NCBI RefSeq assembly: GCF_016616235.1
Contig: NZ_CP067100.1
Coordinates: 2,415,001 to 2,479,000, forward strand
Direction: 5' to 3'
DNA length: 64,000 nt
Source: Bradyrhizobium diazoefficiens
GTDB taxonomy: Bacteria > Pseudomonadota > Alphaproteobacteria > Rhizobiales > Xanthobacteraceae
Shown: positions 34,602-43,314 of the stretch, in pieces
Layout of the letters: every line of letters starts with the position of its first letter
How positions within the stretch are numbered: the stretch's first letter is position 1
Position numbers and translations under genes: made by a program
Notes under the pieces: generated by a model
The model's database searches: none
Seen by the model: only the letters and a program-made list of their open reading frames with translations
What the model was told of the DNA's origin: nothing

Positions 34602-35506
34602 CGCTCTGCCAGCAAATCGAGGAAACGCTTCAGGGCCGGGTTTTCGTTATCTTGCCGCCAATACGCATAGAAGCCGATGCGGCTCATGCCGGCGTCGTCG
34701 TGCAATTCACGGTAGACCAAACCAGCGAAGCTGGCTCCCACATCCGACTCCATGACGAGACCAATTCCAAGTCCCATACTGATCAGGCTCTTTATGATGC
34801 CCCGACTCACATCGTGACGTTCGATTGTTGGGCGATGCTCGTCGGTCACCAGCCTGGAGACCAACAGATCTTCGAGCTCGCTTCCAAGATCCTGCTCGCC
34901 CAAGAGCACCGTCTGGCTGCGAAGATCTGTCCAGTAGATGACTTGACGCGTAGCCAGAGGATGATCGTTTGGAACCAAAGCTAGTGCACGCTCGCTCCAG
35001 ACTGGCAGTGTCTTGACATCGGACAGCGGTCTTCGCCCCGGAACGATGGTTATGTCGAGAGTACCGTTCCTGAGAGCGCTCATTAGAAGAGGGCGTGGCC
35101 GCTCGATAGTCGCGAGCTCGACCAGGGGCAATCTCTTCTTAAAATCGATCATGGTTGCCCTCAGGTTTCCCGCTGAAATGGACGTGCAAAACCCCACTGA
35201 GAGACGTCCAGCTTCGCCGCGACCGCTGGATCGAGCGGTCGCAAGTATCGCGTCGACTTGCTCTAGAATTGTTCGCGATATCCGTAGGACGCTCTGACCT
35301 GCAACGGTAGGCACAACTCCTGCATTGGAGCGCGCAAATAATGTCGCTCCGACCAGATGTTCTAACTGGCTGATCAAGCGGCTTAACACGGAATGTCGGA
35401 CCACCAGAAGCTCCGATGCTTGCCGAAAGCTTCCGCATTCTGCGGCAGCTATCGCGGCCCGCAAGTGACGCAACTCGATCCGGGTAGCTTGCGAAGAAGG
35501 AGTCAT
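34568..35506 (-). CDS. LysR-family regulator at the end of the transfer module
   Basis: The 312-residue protein from ATG 35506 has the LysR winged helix (IELRHLRAAIAAAECGSFRQ, ASELLVVRHSVLSRLISQLE) and the effector domain with VGFCTSISAGNLRATM and a normal C terminus. This LysR gene is standard next to DUF2274 in related elements. Effector unknown. The longer frame to 35638 adds 44 residues without family likeness. Confidence 0.92.
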   Translation of the reverse strand: MTPSSQATRIELRHLRAAIAAAECGSFRQASELLVVRHSVLSRLISQLEHLVGATLFARSNAGVVPTVAGQSVLRISRTILEQVDAILATARSSGRGEAGRLSVGFCTSISAGNLRATMIDFKKRLPLVELATIERPRPLLMSALRNGTLDITIVPGRRPLSDVKTLPVWSERALALVPNDHPLATRQVIYWTDLRSQTVLLGEQDLGSELEDLLVSRLVTDEHRPTIERHDVSRGIIKSLISMGLGIGLVMESDVGASFAGLVYRELHDDAGMSRIGFYAYWRQDNENPALKRFLDLLAERYPSPPPALGG

Positions 35507-35562
35507 TTGAAGCTTCCTGATGCTGGGATCTGACAGTCGAACATTCGAAACGGCGTGCATTT

Positions 35563-36192
35563 TTATGCGGCTTTCACTGCAGGTTCCCAAAGTATCGGAG
35601 ACTGCAGGTTTCCAGCAGTTCGTACCTGTGTTAGGCATTCCGAGGAGACCGCAAGATACCCAGCAACTGCCTCAGTGTTTCCAAATCTTCTTGGCTGGCC
35701 TGTTCGGCGTAGGGGCCATCCCGCACGGCGTAAGAGGCGCTCCATGCGGCTGTCCGTGACGGTCACAATATCCGTTAGATGTCGCGATAGACCGAATTCG
35801 ATCATGCCAGCGAAGAGCTCGTAAGTTGCGTTGGTCATTCCACGAATTGTGCTGCGCGCATCATTGGCAACGTCGAGTGCGAAACGGCTACTTTCCCAGA
35901 CCGATGGAGTTGCTTGGAATGACTTCCCATCCAGCAAGGCGGGGAAGATATCTCGCAACATCGTCGGTCCCGTAGACGGAAGCATTCGAACGCAACCTTG
36001 AATACGGGAGTCGCTTGCTCGCTGAATTAGGTAAATGGGATGGAGTGCATCGAATTCGTCTATCTCCATATCGCCGCTGATTTGGACGTCCCATTGGAGG
36101 CGTTCTTTGAATACCCGGTACCGAAGCCGATGCATTTCGGCGATCTCATAGGCGAGAGCCCCGTAGTATTCTGACGTTATGACCTGCATCAT
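35563..36192 (-). CDS. traI: LuxI/TraI-type acyl-homoserine-lactone synthase
   Basis: The 209-residue protein has the conserved LuxI residues: HRLRYRVFKERLQWDV with Arg24 and Trp34, the Asp pair in DEFDALHPIYLI, and WESSRFALD near residue 100 with ERL near 150. It makes an N-acyl-homoserine lactone from acyl-ACP and S-adenosylmethionine. GGAGG lies 6 bases before the ATG at 36192 (a second ATG follows). The LuxR gene lies just upstream. Confidence 0.93.
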   Translation of the reverse strand: MMQVITSEYYGALAYEIAEMHRLRYRVFKERLQWDVQISGDMEIDEFDALHPIYLIQRASDSRIQGCVRMLPSTGPTMLRDIFPALLDGKSFQATPSVWESSRFALDVANDARSTIRGMTNATYELFAGMIEFGLSRHLTDIVTVTDSRMERLLRRAGWPLRRTGQPRRFGNTEAVAGYLAVSSECLTQVRTAGNLQSPILWEPAVKAA

Positions 36193-36211
36193 GATGTGCC
36201 TCCAAAGACGA

Positions 36212-36224
36212 CAATAGTCTATTG
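36212..36224. promoter_or_regulatory. 13-bp palindrome upstream of the LuxI gene
   Basis: CAATAGTCTATTG is a perfect inverted repeat around one T, 20 bases before the synthase ATG and within the luxR-luxI intergenic region. It could be an operator of the LuxR regulator, though it is shorter than usual tra boxes. Confidence 0.35.
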
Positions 36225-36289
36225 AAGGACAAGCTTCGTGGGCCTACAGCCTCCTCAACTAAGGAGGGGGCTAACGTCAGGCTCATGCT

Positions 36290-37012
36290 TCAGGTGCTCG
36301 ACCTCGCTGAAGCAAGACGCGCGACTGCCTGAATTGTTGATCTAACACCGAGCTTTGCCTTGGCATTTTCGAGATGGAATGCCACCGTATGACGCGAGAT
36401 TCCCATGATGCGTCCAGTTTCCCAGGCCGATTTCCCCTCAGCAGCCCATTTGAGACATTCAACCTCTCGCGGCGAAAGATTAACGCCGTCTATCCGGTTA
36501 TCGAATGCGATCTTGCGCTGGGCGTGAGCATGAAAGAAAATCGCCATGAGCTGCAGGACGAGTGCATGATCGTCGATTGTGCGCTCGAAAGTGGACCGAC
36601 GCTCATCGGCAGCAAAGGTAACCGCGGCAATGGCTCCGCTGCTATCATGGATGGGAATTGTGAACCCGCAGCGAATACCAAAGCGAGCCGCTTCCTCGAA
36701 TAATAGACGCTCCGAGTCCGAACTCGCTGCCAATCCTACTCCGAGGCCCCAACGAAACGGACCTGGATGACGGGTCGCTTGAACAATTACTGGATCGATC
36801 CGCTCATATTGCCTTTGTAAATATAAGGACGTCCAAGTTGAAGGATAGTTTGAAATTAGCAGAGGCAGCGCGCCGGGAGCGCGCGGCAGAGAAAGGTAGG
36901 CGAAGCAGCAGAGATTCAGCGCCGCAGCAGTTTCGGCCAATCCGTCTCCGAGATCGTTGGGATCCCTACTTTCGACGAGACGATCGACAAACGTTTGAAA
37001 GACAAGCCGCAC
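36290..37012 (-). CDS. traR: LuxR/TraR-family quorum-sensing regulator
   Basis: The 240-residue protein has the autoinducer pocket residues in the usual order: WTSLYLQRQYERIDPVIVQA and FRWG, and the LuxR helix-turn-helix near residues 175-225 (LSPREVECLKWAAEGKSAWE, TVAFHLENAKAKLGV). Related TraR proteins switch on transfer genes when the lactone builds up. Here the targets probably include the FseA-like gene. A short copy of the N terminus lies upstream (37293-37388). Confidence 0.93.
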   Translation of the reverse strand: MRLVFQTFVDRLVESRDPNDLGDGLAETAAALNLCCFAYLSLPRAPGALPLLISNYPSTWTSLYLQRQYERIDPVIVQATRHPGPFRWGLGVGLAASSDSERLLFEEAARFGIRCGFTIPIHDSSGAIAAVTFAADERRSTFERTIDDHALVLQLMAIFFHAHAQRKIAFDNRIDGVNLSPREVECLKWAAEGKSAWETGRIMGISRHTVAFHLENAKAKLGVRSTIQAVARLASARSST

Positions 37013-37767
37013 GGTACTGTGTCTCGCTTTTATCTTAGGCCACTGGTCTTGCCTGTCGGCTCAGCCGCAGCATCCGAAAAGCCGCCGCGCAATGCGGCCT
37101 CGGCTCCTTCCGTTCCGATGCACGAGACAGCCGCTGCTTTGGAGGCCCGCTGATTGAAGCGTGATCACGCCCAGGGAAACCTACTCGGGCTGCACCGTCG
37201 CCCTCACAGACGCGGAATATGCGCGTCAGACCTTGCACCTGAGCTTGGGCTGCAGCGCGAATGACCTCCCGTCAAAGCCGGCATACCCGAGGTCACTTAA
37301 AGTCAGAAGGAACCGTCGCATTCGAGAAGCCTTTCGCGTCTTGCGCACTTACAAGCGAATCAATAAACCGCTGGAAAACGCGATGCATCTGCGCCTGCGC
37401 AGTAGTGCGGCCGAATCTTCCCTGATCGGACTCCTCTGAGAAAGGTTGCGACTCTCCCCCCAAAGTTAAGCCGAAGCGCCGGATACTCCGAAGTTGATGA
37501 AGCCAATGTACAGAAGCGTAGCCGATCAAGGCTTGTAGGGATGCGACATGCCAATTGCTGCTGTTGATATCGGCGATCAGCTGGCCAGAGTCGGGTGTCG
37601 ACGACGCAATGGGCCCCCTCACGGACGTGTTGCGGGGCGAAGTGCAGCCCCTCAACGATCACGCCGGCGACCTCGCGCTCCGGTTCACAACTCGCAATAT
37701 GCACTATCCTAGAGTTGCGCATTCTACTCTTCCAGTTCGTTCCCGCCAATCGGGGCCGCCCCTACGG
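37013..37767. other. Mostly non-coding stretch after the LuxR gene
   Basis: About 750 bases without a supported intact gene. It holds the LuxR N-terminal fragment at 37293-37388. Other open frames (for example minus 37360-37749) have no family resemblance. It may include a border or debris of earlier insertions; no repeat or transposase motif seen. Confidence 0.4.
37293..37388 (-). pseudogene. Fragment of a second LuxR/TraR gene (N terminus only)
   Basis: The minus frame from ATG 37388 reads MHRVFQRFIDSLVSAQDAKG and stops 11 codons later. It resembles the start of the intact regulator, MRLVFQTFVDRLVESRDPND. The rest of the gene is absent, so it looks like a broken duplicate. Truncated TraR copies can act as antiactivators elsewhere, but 31 residues are too few for dimerisation. 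Confidence 0.45.
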
Positions 37768-38493
37768 TCAGAAGTGTGAAGCCTTGAGAAAGGCGGCTGT
37801 TTCCGGCTGCTGTGGACACTCAAAGATCTGTTGCGGCGTCCCGATCTCATGGACCAAGCCTCCGCGAAAGAAAGCGACTCGGTCGGATACCTCTCGCGCA
37901 AACCGCATTTCATGCGTGACGCAGATCATCGTCATGCCCTCCTTGGACAGCATGCGCATTGTATCGAGCACTTCACCGACGAGTTGCGGGTCAAGTGCCG
38001 ACGTGACTTCGTCGAACAGCATATAGTCGGGAGACATCGCGAGCGCCCGAGCGATCGCCATTCGCTGTTGCTGTCCTCCCGATAGGCGAGATGGAAACAC
38101 CTTGAGCTTGTCGTGGAGGCCGACATGCCGAAGCTGTTCGACAGCGATTGCCTCTGCCTCCAGCCGGGTCTTCCCGAGCACCTTGCGCAGAGCCAACATG
38201 ACGTTTTCGATCACGGTCAGGTGAGGGAAGGCGTTCCATTGCTGGAAGACGATACCGATCTTGCGACGCAGCTCGTTGAGATCGGTCGTTGCGGCATGAA
38301 CATCCACGCCATCGACAATGATGTTGCCGGACTGAATGGGCTCGAGGCCGTTAATGCACATCAACAACGTCGACTTTCCGGAGCCGGAGCCACCGATCAG
38401 CGACAGAACCTCTCCTTTATTGACCGTGAGGTTAATTCCTTTGAGCACCTCAAGGGAGCCGAACGACTTACGCACATCCTTGATATCAATCAT
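37768..38493 (-). CDS. Polar amino-acid ABC transporter ATPase (GlnQ/HisP type)
   Basis: The 241-residue protein from ATG 38493 has Walker A GGSGSGKST, signature LSGGQQQRMA, and YMLFDEVTSALD, the version found in amino-acid importers. Start set by family and by 4-base overlap with the upstream permease gene. It is the last gene of a four-gene importer: solute binder, two permeases, ATPase. Confidence 0.92.
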   Translation of the reverse strand: MIDIKDVRKSFGSLEVLKGINLTVNKGEVLSLIGGSGSGKSTLLMCINGLEPIQSGNIIVDGVDVHAATTDLNELRRKIGIVFQQWNAFPHLTVIENVMLALRKVLGKTRLEAEAIAVEQLRHVGLHDKLKVFPSRLSGGQQQRMAIARALAMSPDYMLFDEVTSALDPQLVGEVLDTMRMLSKEGMTMICVTHEMRFAREVSDRVAFFRGGLVHEIGTPQQIFECPQQPETAAFLKASHF

Positions 38494-39140
38494 TGCATCT
38501 GCCACTTTCTCTCGAGATATCCGCCGACGCGCGCAATCGGGAAGCTCATTGCGAAGTAGATGAGGCCGGCGATCGCTAATACGAGCAGCGGCTCTTGGGT
38601 CCGAGTGACGATTGTTTGCGAGGTTCGAAGAAGCTCGGCGATCCCGATCCAGAGGACCAGGGCCGTGTCCTTCATCACAGCCAGGACCAAGCCGATCCAA
38701 CTCGGAAGCATGACTCGTGTTGCAATCGGAAGCACGATCGACATCAGGTCCTGGCACCTCGTGAGGCCGAGCGAGCGAGCGGCACGGCGCGTCGTTTGCG
38801 GCACGGCCAGGACACCGCTTCTGACGATCTCAGCGCAATAAGCTGCCGTGTATATCGCGAGCGTTATGCAAGCGATTTTAAAGGGCGGTAGTCCGAATTT
38901 CGCGATCGAGCTGAACGAATTGATCAGGACAAGCTGGATCAGCAGCGGCACCGATCGAAAGATCTCCAGGAAAGCGCCGAGTACGATTTGGACCCAACGC
39001 GCAGCGCTGGCACGCACGACGCCGAAGACGAGCCCGAGAATGGTTCCGCCGAGGACGGCCCAGAATGTGATCGCAAGCGTCACACCTGCGCCCTGCAGCA
39101 TGAGCAGCACATCATTCCATGACAGAGAGCCCTGAAACAC
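38490..39140 (-). CDS. Amino-acid ABC transporter permease 2
   Basis: The 216-residue protein starts at GTG 39140, preceded by GGGAGAG. It has about five membrane helices and the inner-membrane EAA loop of the HisMQ class (AAYCAEIVRSGVLAVPQTTR followed by RAARSLGLT). An open frame reaching 39545 overlaps the other permease and is a shadow. Overlaps the ATPase gene by 4 bases. Confidence 0.88.
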   Translation of the reverse strand: MFQGSLSWNDVLLMLQGAGVTLAITFWAVLGGTILGLVFGVVRASAARWVQIVLGAFLEIFRSVPLLIQLVLINSFSSIAKFGLPPFKIACITLAIYTAAYCAEIVRSGVLAVPQTTRRAARSLGLTRCQDLMSIVLPIATRVMLPSWIGLVLAVMKDTALVLWIGIAELLRTSQTIVTRTQEPLLVLAIAGLIYFAMSFPIARVGGYLERKWQMQ

Positions 39141-39151
39141 GACGCTCTCCC

Positions 39152-39817
39152 TCAGTACCGAAATAGCCGTACGGCCATCAGACCCGCCGAAAATGTGAAC
39201 GTCTTGGCGACAAGCAGGTATAGAACCGCTGCTGCTAGGAAATATTCGAACGTGCGGAATGTGCGCACATTCAGTTCCTGCGTCACGCCGGTCAGATCGG
39301 ACGTGAGGCCAACGACCACGCCCAAGGAGGTCATCAATATTGACCACACCATCTGATTGGTCAGAGCGAAATAGACGACACGAAACATCTGTGGAAGGAT
39401 AATCAGGCGCATGCTTTGCCCGGCGGCCATGCCGAGCGAGCGAGCCGCGCGCATTTGCGTGTCGGGCACCGCCTTGAAGCCACCGCGGAAGGTTTCTGCC
39501 AGATAGCCGGCGTTGTTGAACGAGATCCCAACCAGCAACGCCCAATAGGAGTCGATGCGGATGCCGAGCGATCCGAGCCCGAAATAGATCATATAGATCT
39601 GAAACAAGGCTGGCGTGTTGCGCGCGATTTCAACCCAGGTTGCGGCGACCGCCGACACCAATAGGCTTTCGCTACGCTTGAAGAGAGCGAGGCTTAGGCC
39701 GATGATTGTGCCCACCAGCATCGCGAGGGTGGCAATCTCGAGTGTAACGAGCGCTCCCCACAACATGTCCGGAAGTGCCTGGAACACCGGGCGCCAGTGA
39801 AACGAATACTTGAACAT
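39152..39817 (-). CDS. Amino-acid ABC transporter permease 1
   Basis: The 221-residue protein has five to six membrane helices and the family loop GYLAETFRGGFKAVPDTQMR followed by AARSLGMAAG. It pairs with the second permease to make the channel. It lies 67 bases after the binding-protein gene and 11 before the second permease. Confidence 0.92.
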   Translation of the reverse strand: MFKYSFHWRPVFQALPDMLWGALVTLEIATLAMLVGTIIGLSLALFKRSESLLVSAVAATWVEIARNTPALFQIYMIYFGLGSLGIRIDSYWALLVGISFNNAGYLAETFRGGFKAVPDTQMRAARSLGMAAGQSMRLIILPQMFRVVYFALTNQMVWSILMTSLGVVVGLTSDLTGVTQELNVRTFRTFEYFLAAAVLYLLVAKTFTFSAGLMAVRLFRY

Positions 39818-39884
39818 GATGACGCCAACCTCGCCTGTGAACCTTGGGGAGGCGAAGCGTGGATGCTCCGCCTCCTTGCAAGGT

Positions 39885-40721
39885 TCAGCGATACACGCCG
39901 GGAACGGTCAGAGCCGGCACATCGCCGGCCGCCTTACCGACCCACTTGTCGTAGAGTGCATTGTACCGGCCTGATCGAACCTGCTGATTGATGAACAAAT
40001 TCAGGTAGTTGAGGAGGCCCTGCTCCTGACGCAGCGCGATGAGTGCGACGTAATCGGGCACAATGGGTGCAACGCCGACGACCTTTAGGCCGGGATACCT
40101 GCCGGACTTGATGATGTCGGCCGCAACCGTCGATGCGACCCAGGTCGCGTCGATCTGCTTCTGACTGAGCGCCAGAAACACATCGGCTTGCGACTGAAAT
40201 GCGCGGAAGCGACCTCTAGGATCGTTGAGGGCCTTCACATTGGCCTCAAGGCCGATCGTTTCATAGTTGCCTGCGACCCCACCGACAGGGTGGCCCTTGA
40301 TCTCGTCAGGCTTGGTGATGCTTGCGTCCTCGCGCGCGAGTACGACCGTGTTCAGAACGAAATACGGGATGGTGAACCCAATCGTTTTCGCACGCTCGAG
40401 CGTATCCGAGGTCGAGGCCACGCCGACATCTGCGCGATCGGAGATCAGCGCGGGAATACGATCGGGAAACGGCGTTTCCACGATTTGGGGCTCGACACCG
40501 AGAGCCTTTGCCAGATCGCGGCAATACTCGACATCGAAGCCTTCCGGTTCGTTCTTGGCATTGCGATAGCCCATCGGCGGATAGTCGAGGACCACCGCGC
40601 AACGCAGCTTTCCGGAGGAGATAATATCGTCGATTTTGTCGGCTTCCGCGCCGGTGCTGACACCGATCGCGAGGACAGCCACGACACAGCCGATGTGTAG
40701 GTTGCGAAATGGGTAGAACAT
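39885..40721 (-). CDS. Periplasmic amino-acid-binding protein of the ABC importer
   Basis: The 278-residue protein from ATG 40721 has a signal peptide (residues 5-27, ending GAEA) and the family-3 binder pattern: LRCAVVLDYPPMGYRNAKNE, GFDVEYCRDLAKALG and ADVGVASTSDTLERAKTIGF. It captures a polar amino acid or similar compound in the periplasm. An in-frame ATG 48 bases upstream is possible but lengthens the pre-signal region. Confidence 0.9.
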   Translation of the reverse strand: MFYPFRNLHIGCVVAVLAIGVSTGAEADKIDDIISSGKLRCAVVLDYPPMGYRNAKNEPEGFDVEYCRDLAKALGVEPQIVETPFPDRIPALISDRADVGVASTSDTLERAKTIGFTIPYFVLNTVVLAREDASITKPDEIKGHPVGGVAGNYETIGLEANVKALNDPRGRFRAFQSQADVFLALSQKQIDATWVASTVAADIIKSGRYPGLKVVGVAPIVPDYVALIALRQEQGLLNYLNLFINQQVRSGRYNALYDKWVGKAAGDVPALTVPGVYR

Positions 40722-41087
40722 CAGGCGTTTCCAGAATTTTGTTGTGGTCTGCTCGGTCGGATTCCCCATTGCCGTACAGCCGTCACAATCTAAACGCCGC
40801 GGGACAGCAGTTCCTGCCGTTAAGAGGGCGGAGCTCAGGGCCACTTCGTCGTTTTCTCGCGAATTTCCTTGGCATTCTGCTGGTAGGGCTGCGTGATGGT
40901 GAGCCCTGAATGGTTGCTACGGGAACGTTGCGTCTGGATCGGGCCAAGTATTAGCAATGGGCGACTGCTGCCGAAAGAAGGCCTTCGGCACAGCTTGGTG
41001 GCAATGCTCGTCGTCTGCTTCCCTGAACACTCATCCAGACTAGCGTCAGCCAACACTAACGAAGAAGGACTTGTAGAAGAGGACAAA

Positions 41088-41429
41088 ATGACAAAGCCTA
41101 TAAGCATCGATGATTTTCTATCCGTTGATATCAGGGTTGGCACTGTCGTTGAGGTGGCCGCCTTTCCGGAGGCCCGCAAGCCTGCATGGAAACTGAAGAT
41201 CGATTTTGGCGCCGAGATCGGTGTCAAGAAATCCAGCGCGCAGATTGTTGCGCTGTATTCGCGTGAGCAATTGATCGGCCGGCAGGTCGCGTGCGTCGTC
41301 AACTTGTCGCCCCGTAAGATCGGTCCGTTTCTCTCTGAAGTGCTGACGCTGGGGTTTCCCGACGAGCAAGGCCGCGTGGTTCTAATCGCTCCGGAACGCA
41401 GTGTTCCGAACGGCGCTAGGATGTTTTAG
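41088..41429 (+). CDS. csaA: CsaA-like tRNA-binding domain protein
   Basis: The 113-residue protein from ATG 41088 reads ISIDDFLSVDIRVGTVVEVA and has KLKIDFGAEIGVKKSSAQIV, GRQVACVVNLSPRKIGPFLS and VLTLGFPDEQGRVVLIAPER, the whole EMAPII/CsaA OB-fold. CsaA is an export-related chaperone in Bacillus; in proteobacteria the role is open. GAAGAGGAC precedes the ATG. Confidence 0.9.
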   Translation: MTKPISIDDFLSVDIRVGTVVEVAAFPEARKPAWKLKIDFGAEIGVKKSSAQIVALYSREQLIGRQVACVVNLSPRKIGPFLSEVLTLGFPDEQGRVVLIAPERSVPNGARMF

Positions 41430-41792
41430 CCGCACACCGAATGGTGGGTAATAGCCTGTCCTTGTCTTGTGATCGGAAAGGACAGGCCGCCGTCCCGGTG
41501 GCGCTCTTGGCTGTAGATCGGGAAGTCGCGTACTACTCAGGCCAAGATGCTTGTTCAAATTGACGATCTTGAGATGTCGGAATTCGTTTTGGAGATGCCT
41601 GACGAAAGAACGCAAGTCCTTTAAGACGAGCAGGAATTTCGCGCCGTAAGTCTCGGCGCCGCACTATACGCCGCGGCCCGGCTGCGTTGCTGCGCCGCTG
41701 ACGTTCCTCGGCTAGTCCCACGTGTGGCTCCGGCTACCCTAGAGCCACAGGGTCGATTGATCTACTGCTGCGCATGATCCAGGTGACCTGCT
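41430..41792. other. Non-coding stretch after csaA
   Basis: A 10-bp perfect stem (GCCTGTCCTT at 41454-41463 with AAGGACAGGC at 41478-41487) probably ends the csaA transcript, although no T-run follows. No gene seen in the rest. Confidence 0.45.
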
Positions 41793-42347
41793 CTAGGCCG
41801 TTAGCAGGAGAGTTATCAACTCCGCAGTGTTCGCGGCATTGTACTTCCGCAGCAGTCGCGTGCGATAGATGTCGACTGTTCTCGGGCTGATACCCAAGGC
41901 TTTCGCGACCTCTTTTCCAGTCTTCCCCTCGATGAGAAGCGTGGCCACGTCGCGCTCGCGATCCGTCAAAGATGATCTGAGCGATTGCCCTTCGGCGCCG
42001 GTCTTTGCCAGTTCTGTGAACACCCACAAGGTGTGCGCGTGAGCGTTCCTTGGCGTATAGGTGAAGCCGCTCACCCGGACCCAGAATAGGTCGCCGTTGA
42101 TCCGGCGCATGACACGGTCGTCACTATAGCTACGCTCCGCCGATAGCCGAGCACCAACCCGACGTCCCGTGCTCTCGTAGTCCGCCTGGGTTGGATAAAG
42201 GCGCTCGAAGGTCTGACCGACCAGATCTGCGATCGAGCTGCGGAAAATGGCTGCGAACGTGTGGTTGCACGCAACGATCACGCGGTTACGCGCAATCGCT
42301 TGGCCGACGGGAGAGTTCTCGAACGCGCGCTTGTAATCCACCTCCAC
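41793..42347 (-). CDS. PAS-LuxR transcriptional regulator
   Basis: The 184-residue protein has a PAS domain (residues 5-110: AFENSPVGQAIARNRVIVAC, ending FWVRVSGFTYTPR) and a LuxR helix-turn-helix (LTDRERDVATLLIEGKTGKE, then ISPRTVDIYRTRLLRKY). It is divergent from the LivGFKHM-type operon and probably its regulator, sensing a small molecule through the PAS domain. Palindromes in the intergenic region are candidate sites. Confidence 0.9.
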   Translation of the reverse strand: MEVDYKRAFENSPVGQAIARNRVIVACNHTFAAIFRSSIADLVGQTFERLYPTQADYESTGRRVGARLSAERSYSDDRVMRRINGDLFWVRVSGFTYTPRNAHAHTLWVFTELAKTGAEGQSLRSSLTDRERDVATLLIEGKTGKEVAKALGISPRTVDIYRTRLLRKYNAANTAELITLLLTA

Positions 42348-42388
42348 CCCTGTGTGCTCCCGGTTGTGCGAACGGCGCTGATCGGCCC

Positions 42389-42427
42389 GAACACTTAAGT
42401 GTTCAACACCTATAGCATTAAGTGTTT
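42389..42427. promoter_or_regulatory. Palindrome and half-sites between the PAS-LuxR gene and the liv-type operon
   Basis: GAACACTTAAGTGTTC (42389-42404) is a perfect 16-bp palindrome. A second TTAAGTGTT occurs at 42418-42426, 23 bases away (about two turns). ACACCTA just before it is mirrored as TAGGTGT just after. This is a probable operator for the divergent regulator. Binding itself is inferred. Confidence 0.55.
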
Positions 42428-42543
42428 AGGTGTCATACCGTAAATGAACGCACCTGGAGGATTTCCCGTCGTGAGGTTCCAGGTGAAATCAAAAGAGCCC
42501 GGTTCTGGGCCGAAATCGCGGGGAAGCGTTAGGTAGAGCGGAA

Positions 42544-43314
42544 ATGGCAGAAGCACAGCTTGAGATTTCTGATCTCTCGATCCATTTCGGAGGCGTTCAC
42601 GCGCTTGATGGTGCCTCCTTTGCAATCAGGTCAGGCATCACGACAGGTCTGATCGGCCCCAACGGCGCCGGGAAGACAACGCTCTTCAATTGCATCTCGG
42701 GACTGACGCCTGGAGCGAGCGGGACCGTCAGGTTTGGCGGGCGCGATATCTCCCGCGAATCTCCCCAGCAAATCTCCCGCGCGGGTCTGGTCCGCTCGTT
42801 CCAACTGGCTCGCGGCTGCGAGAACATGACGGTGTTCGAGCATCTCATGCTTTATGGTCCACGCCAGCGTGGTGAGGGACTCGCGAGCGCGCTGCTAGGC
42901 AACGCCGAGGTGCGCAGGCAAGAGGAAGCGCTTCGCGAGGAGGCGCTCGACATCGCGCGGCGCCTCAAGCTTGCGCATGTTCTCGACAACCTCGTCACGC
43001 GCCTGTCCGGCGGCCAGAAGAAGCTGTTGGAGGTCGGGCGTGTTCTTCTCGCCAAGCCCAAGATGATCCTGCTCGACGAGCCCATGGCGGGCGTGAACCC
43101 CACGCTTGTCCAGGAGATCGCCGATCATCTCGTTGAGATGCGCAAGAGCGGCATCTCGATTGTGCTGATCGAGCACGAAATGGAACTGATCGAGCGCCTT
43201 TGCGACGAGGTCATCGTCATGGCGGGCGGGCGCTTCCTAACGCGCGGCAGCTTCTCCGAAATCGCGGCGAACCGCGACGTCCAGGAGAGCTATTTGGGGA
43301 TTCGGCGCCAATGA
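42544..43314 (+). CDS. LivG-like ABC transporter ATPase
   Basis: The 256-residue protein has Walker A GPNGAGKTT, signature LSGGQKKLLE and Walker B MILLDEPMAGV; the length and the conserved C-terminal VIVMAGGRFLTRGSF box place it in the LivG class. First of the five-gene branched-chain-type importer, whose true substrate is unknown. Its stop overlaps the second ATPase by 4 bases. Confidence 0.92.
   Translation: MAEAQLEISDLSIHFGGVHALDGASFAIRSGITTGLIGPNGAGKTTLFNCISGLTPGASGTVRFGGRDISRESPQQISRAGLVRSFQLARGCENMTVFEHLMLYGPRQRGEGLASALLGNAEVRRQEEALREEALDIARRLKLAHVLDNLVTRLSGGQKKLLEVGRVLLAKPKMILLDEPMAGVNPTLVQEIADHLVEMRKSGISIVLIEHEMELIERLCDEVIVMAGGRFLTRGSFSEIAANRDVQESYLGIRRQ

Noticed and set aside
37360..37749. 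129-codon minus-strand frame after the LuxR gene
   Set aside because: No recognisable domain, no ribosome binding site, and overlapped by open frames on the other strand.
38494..38757. Long N-terminal extension of the amino-acid ABC ATPase
   Set aside because: It lies entirely over the upstream permease gene in another frame; family start is at 38493.
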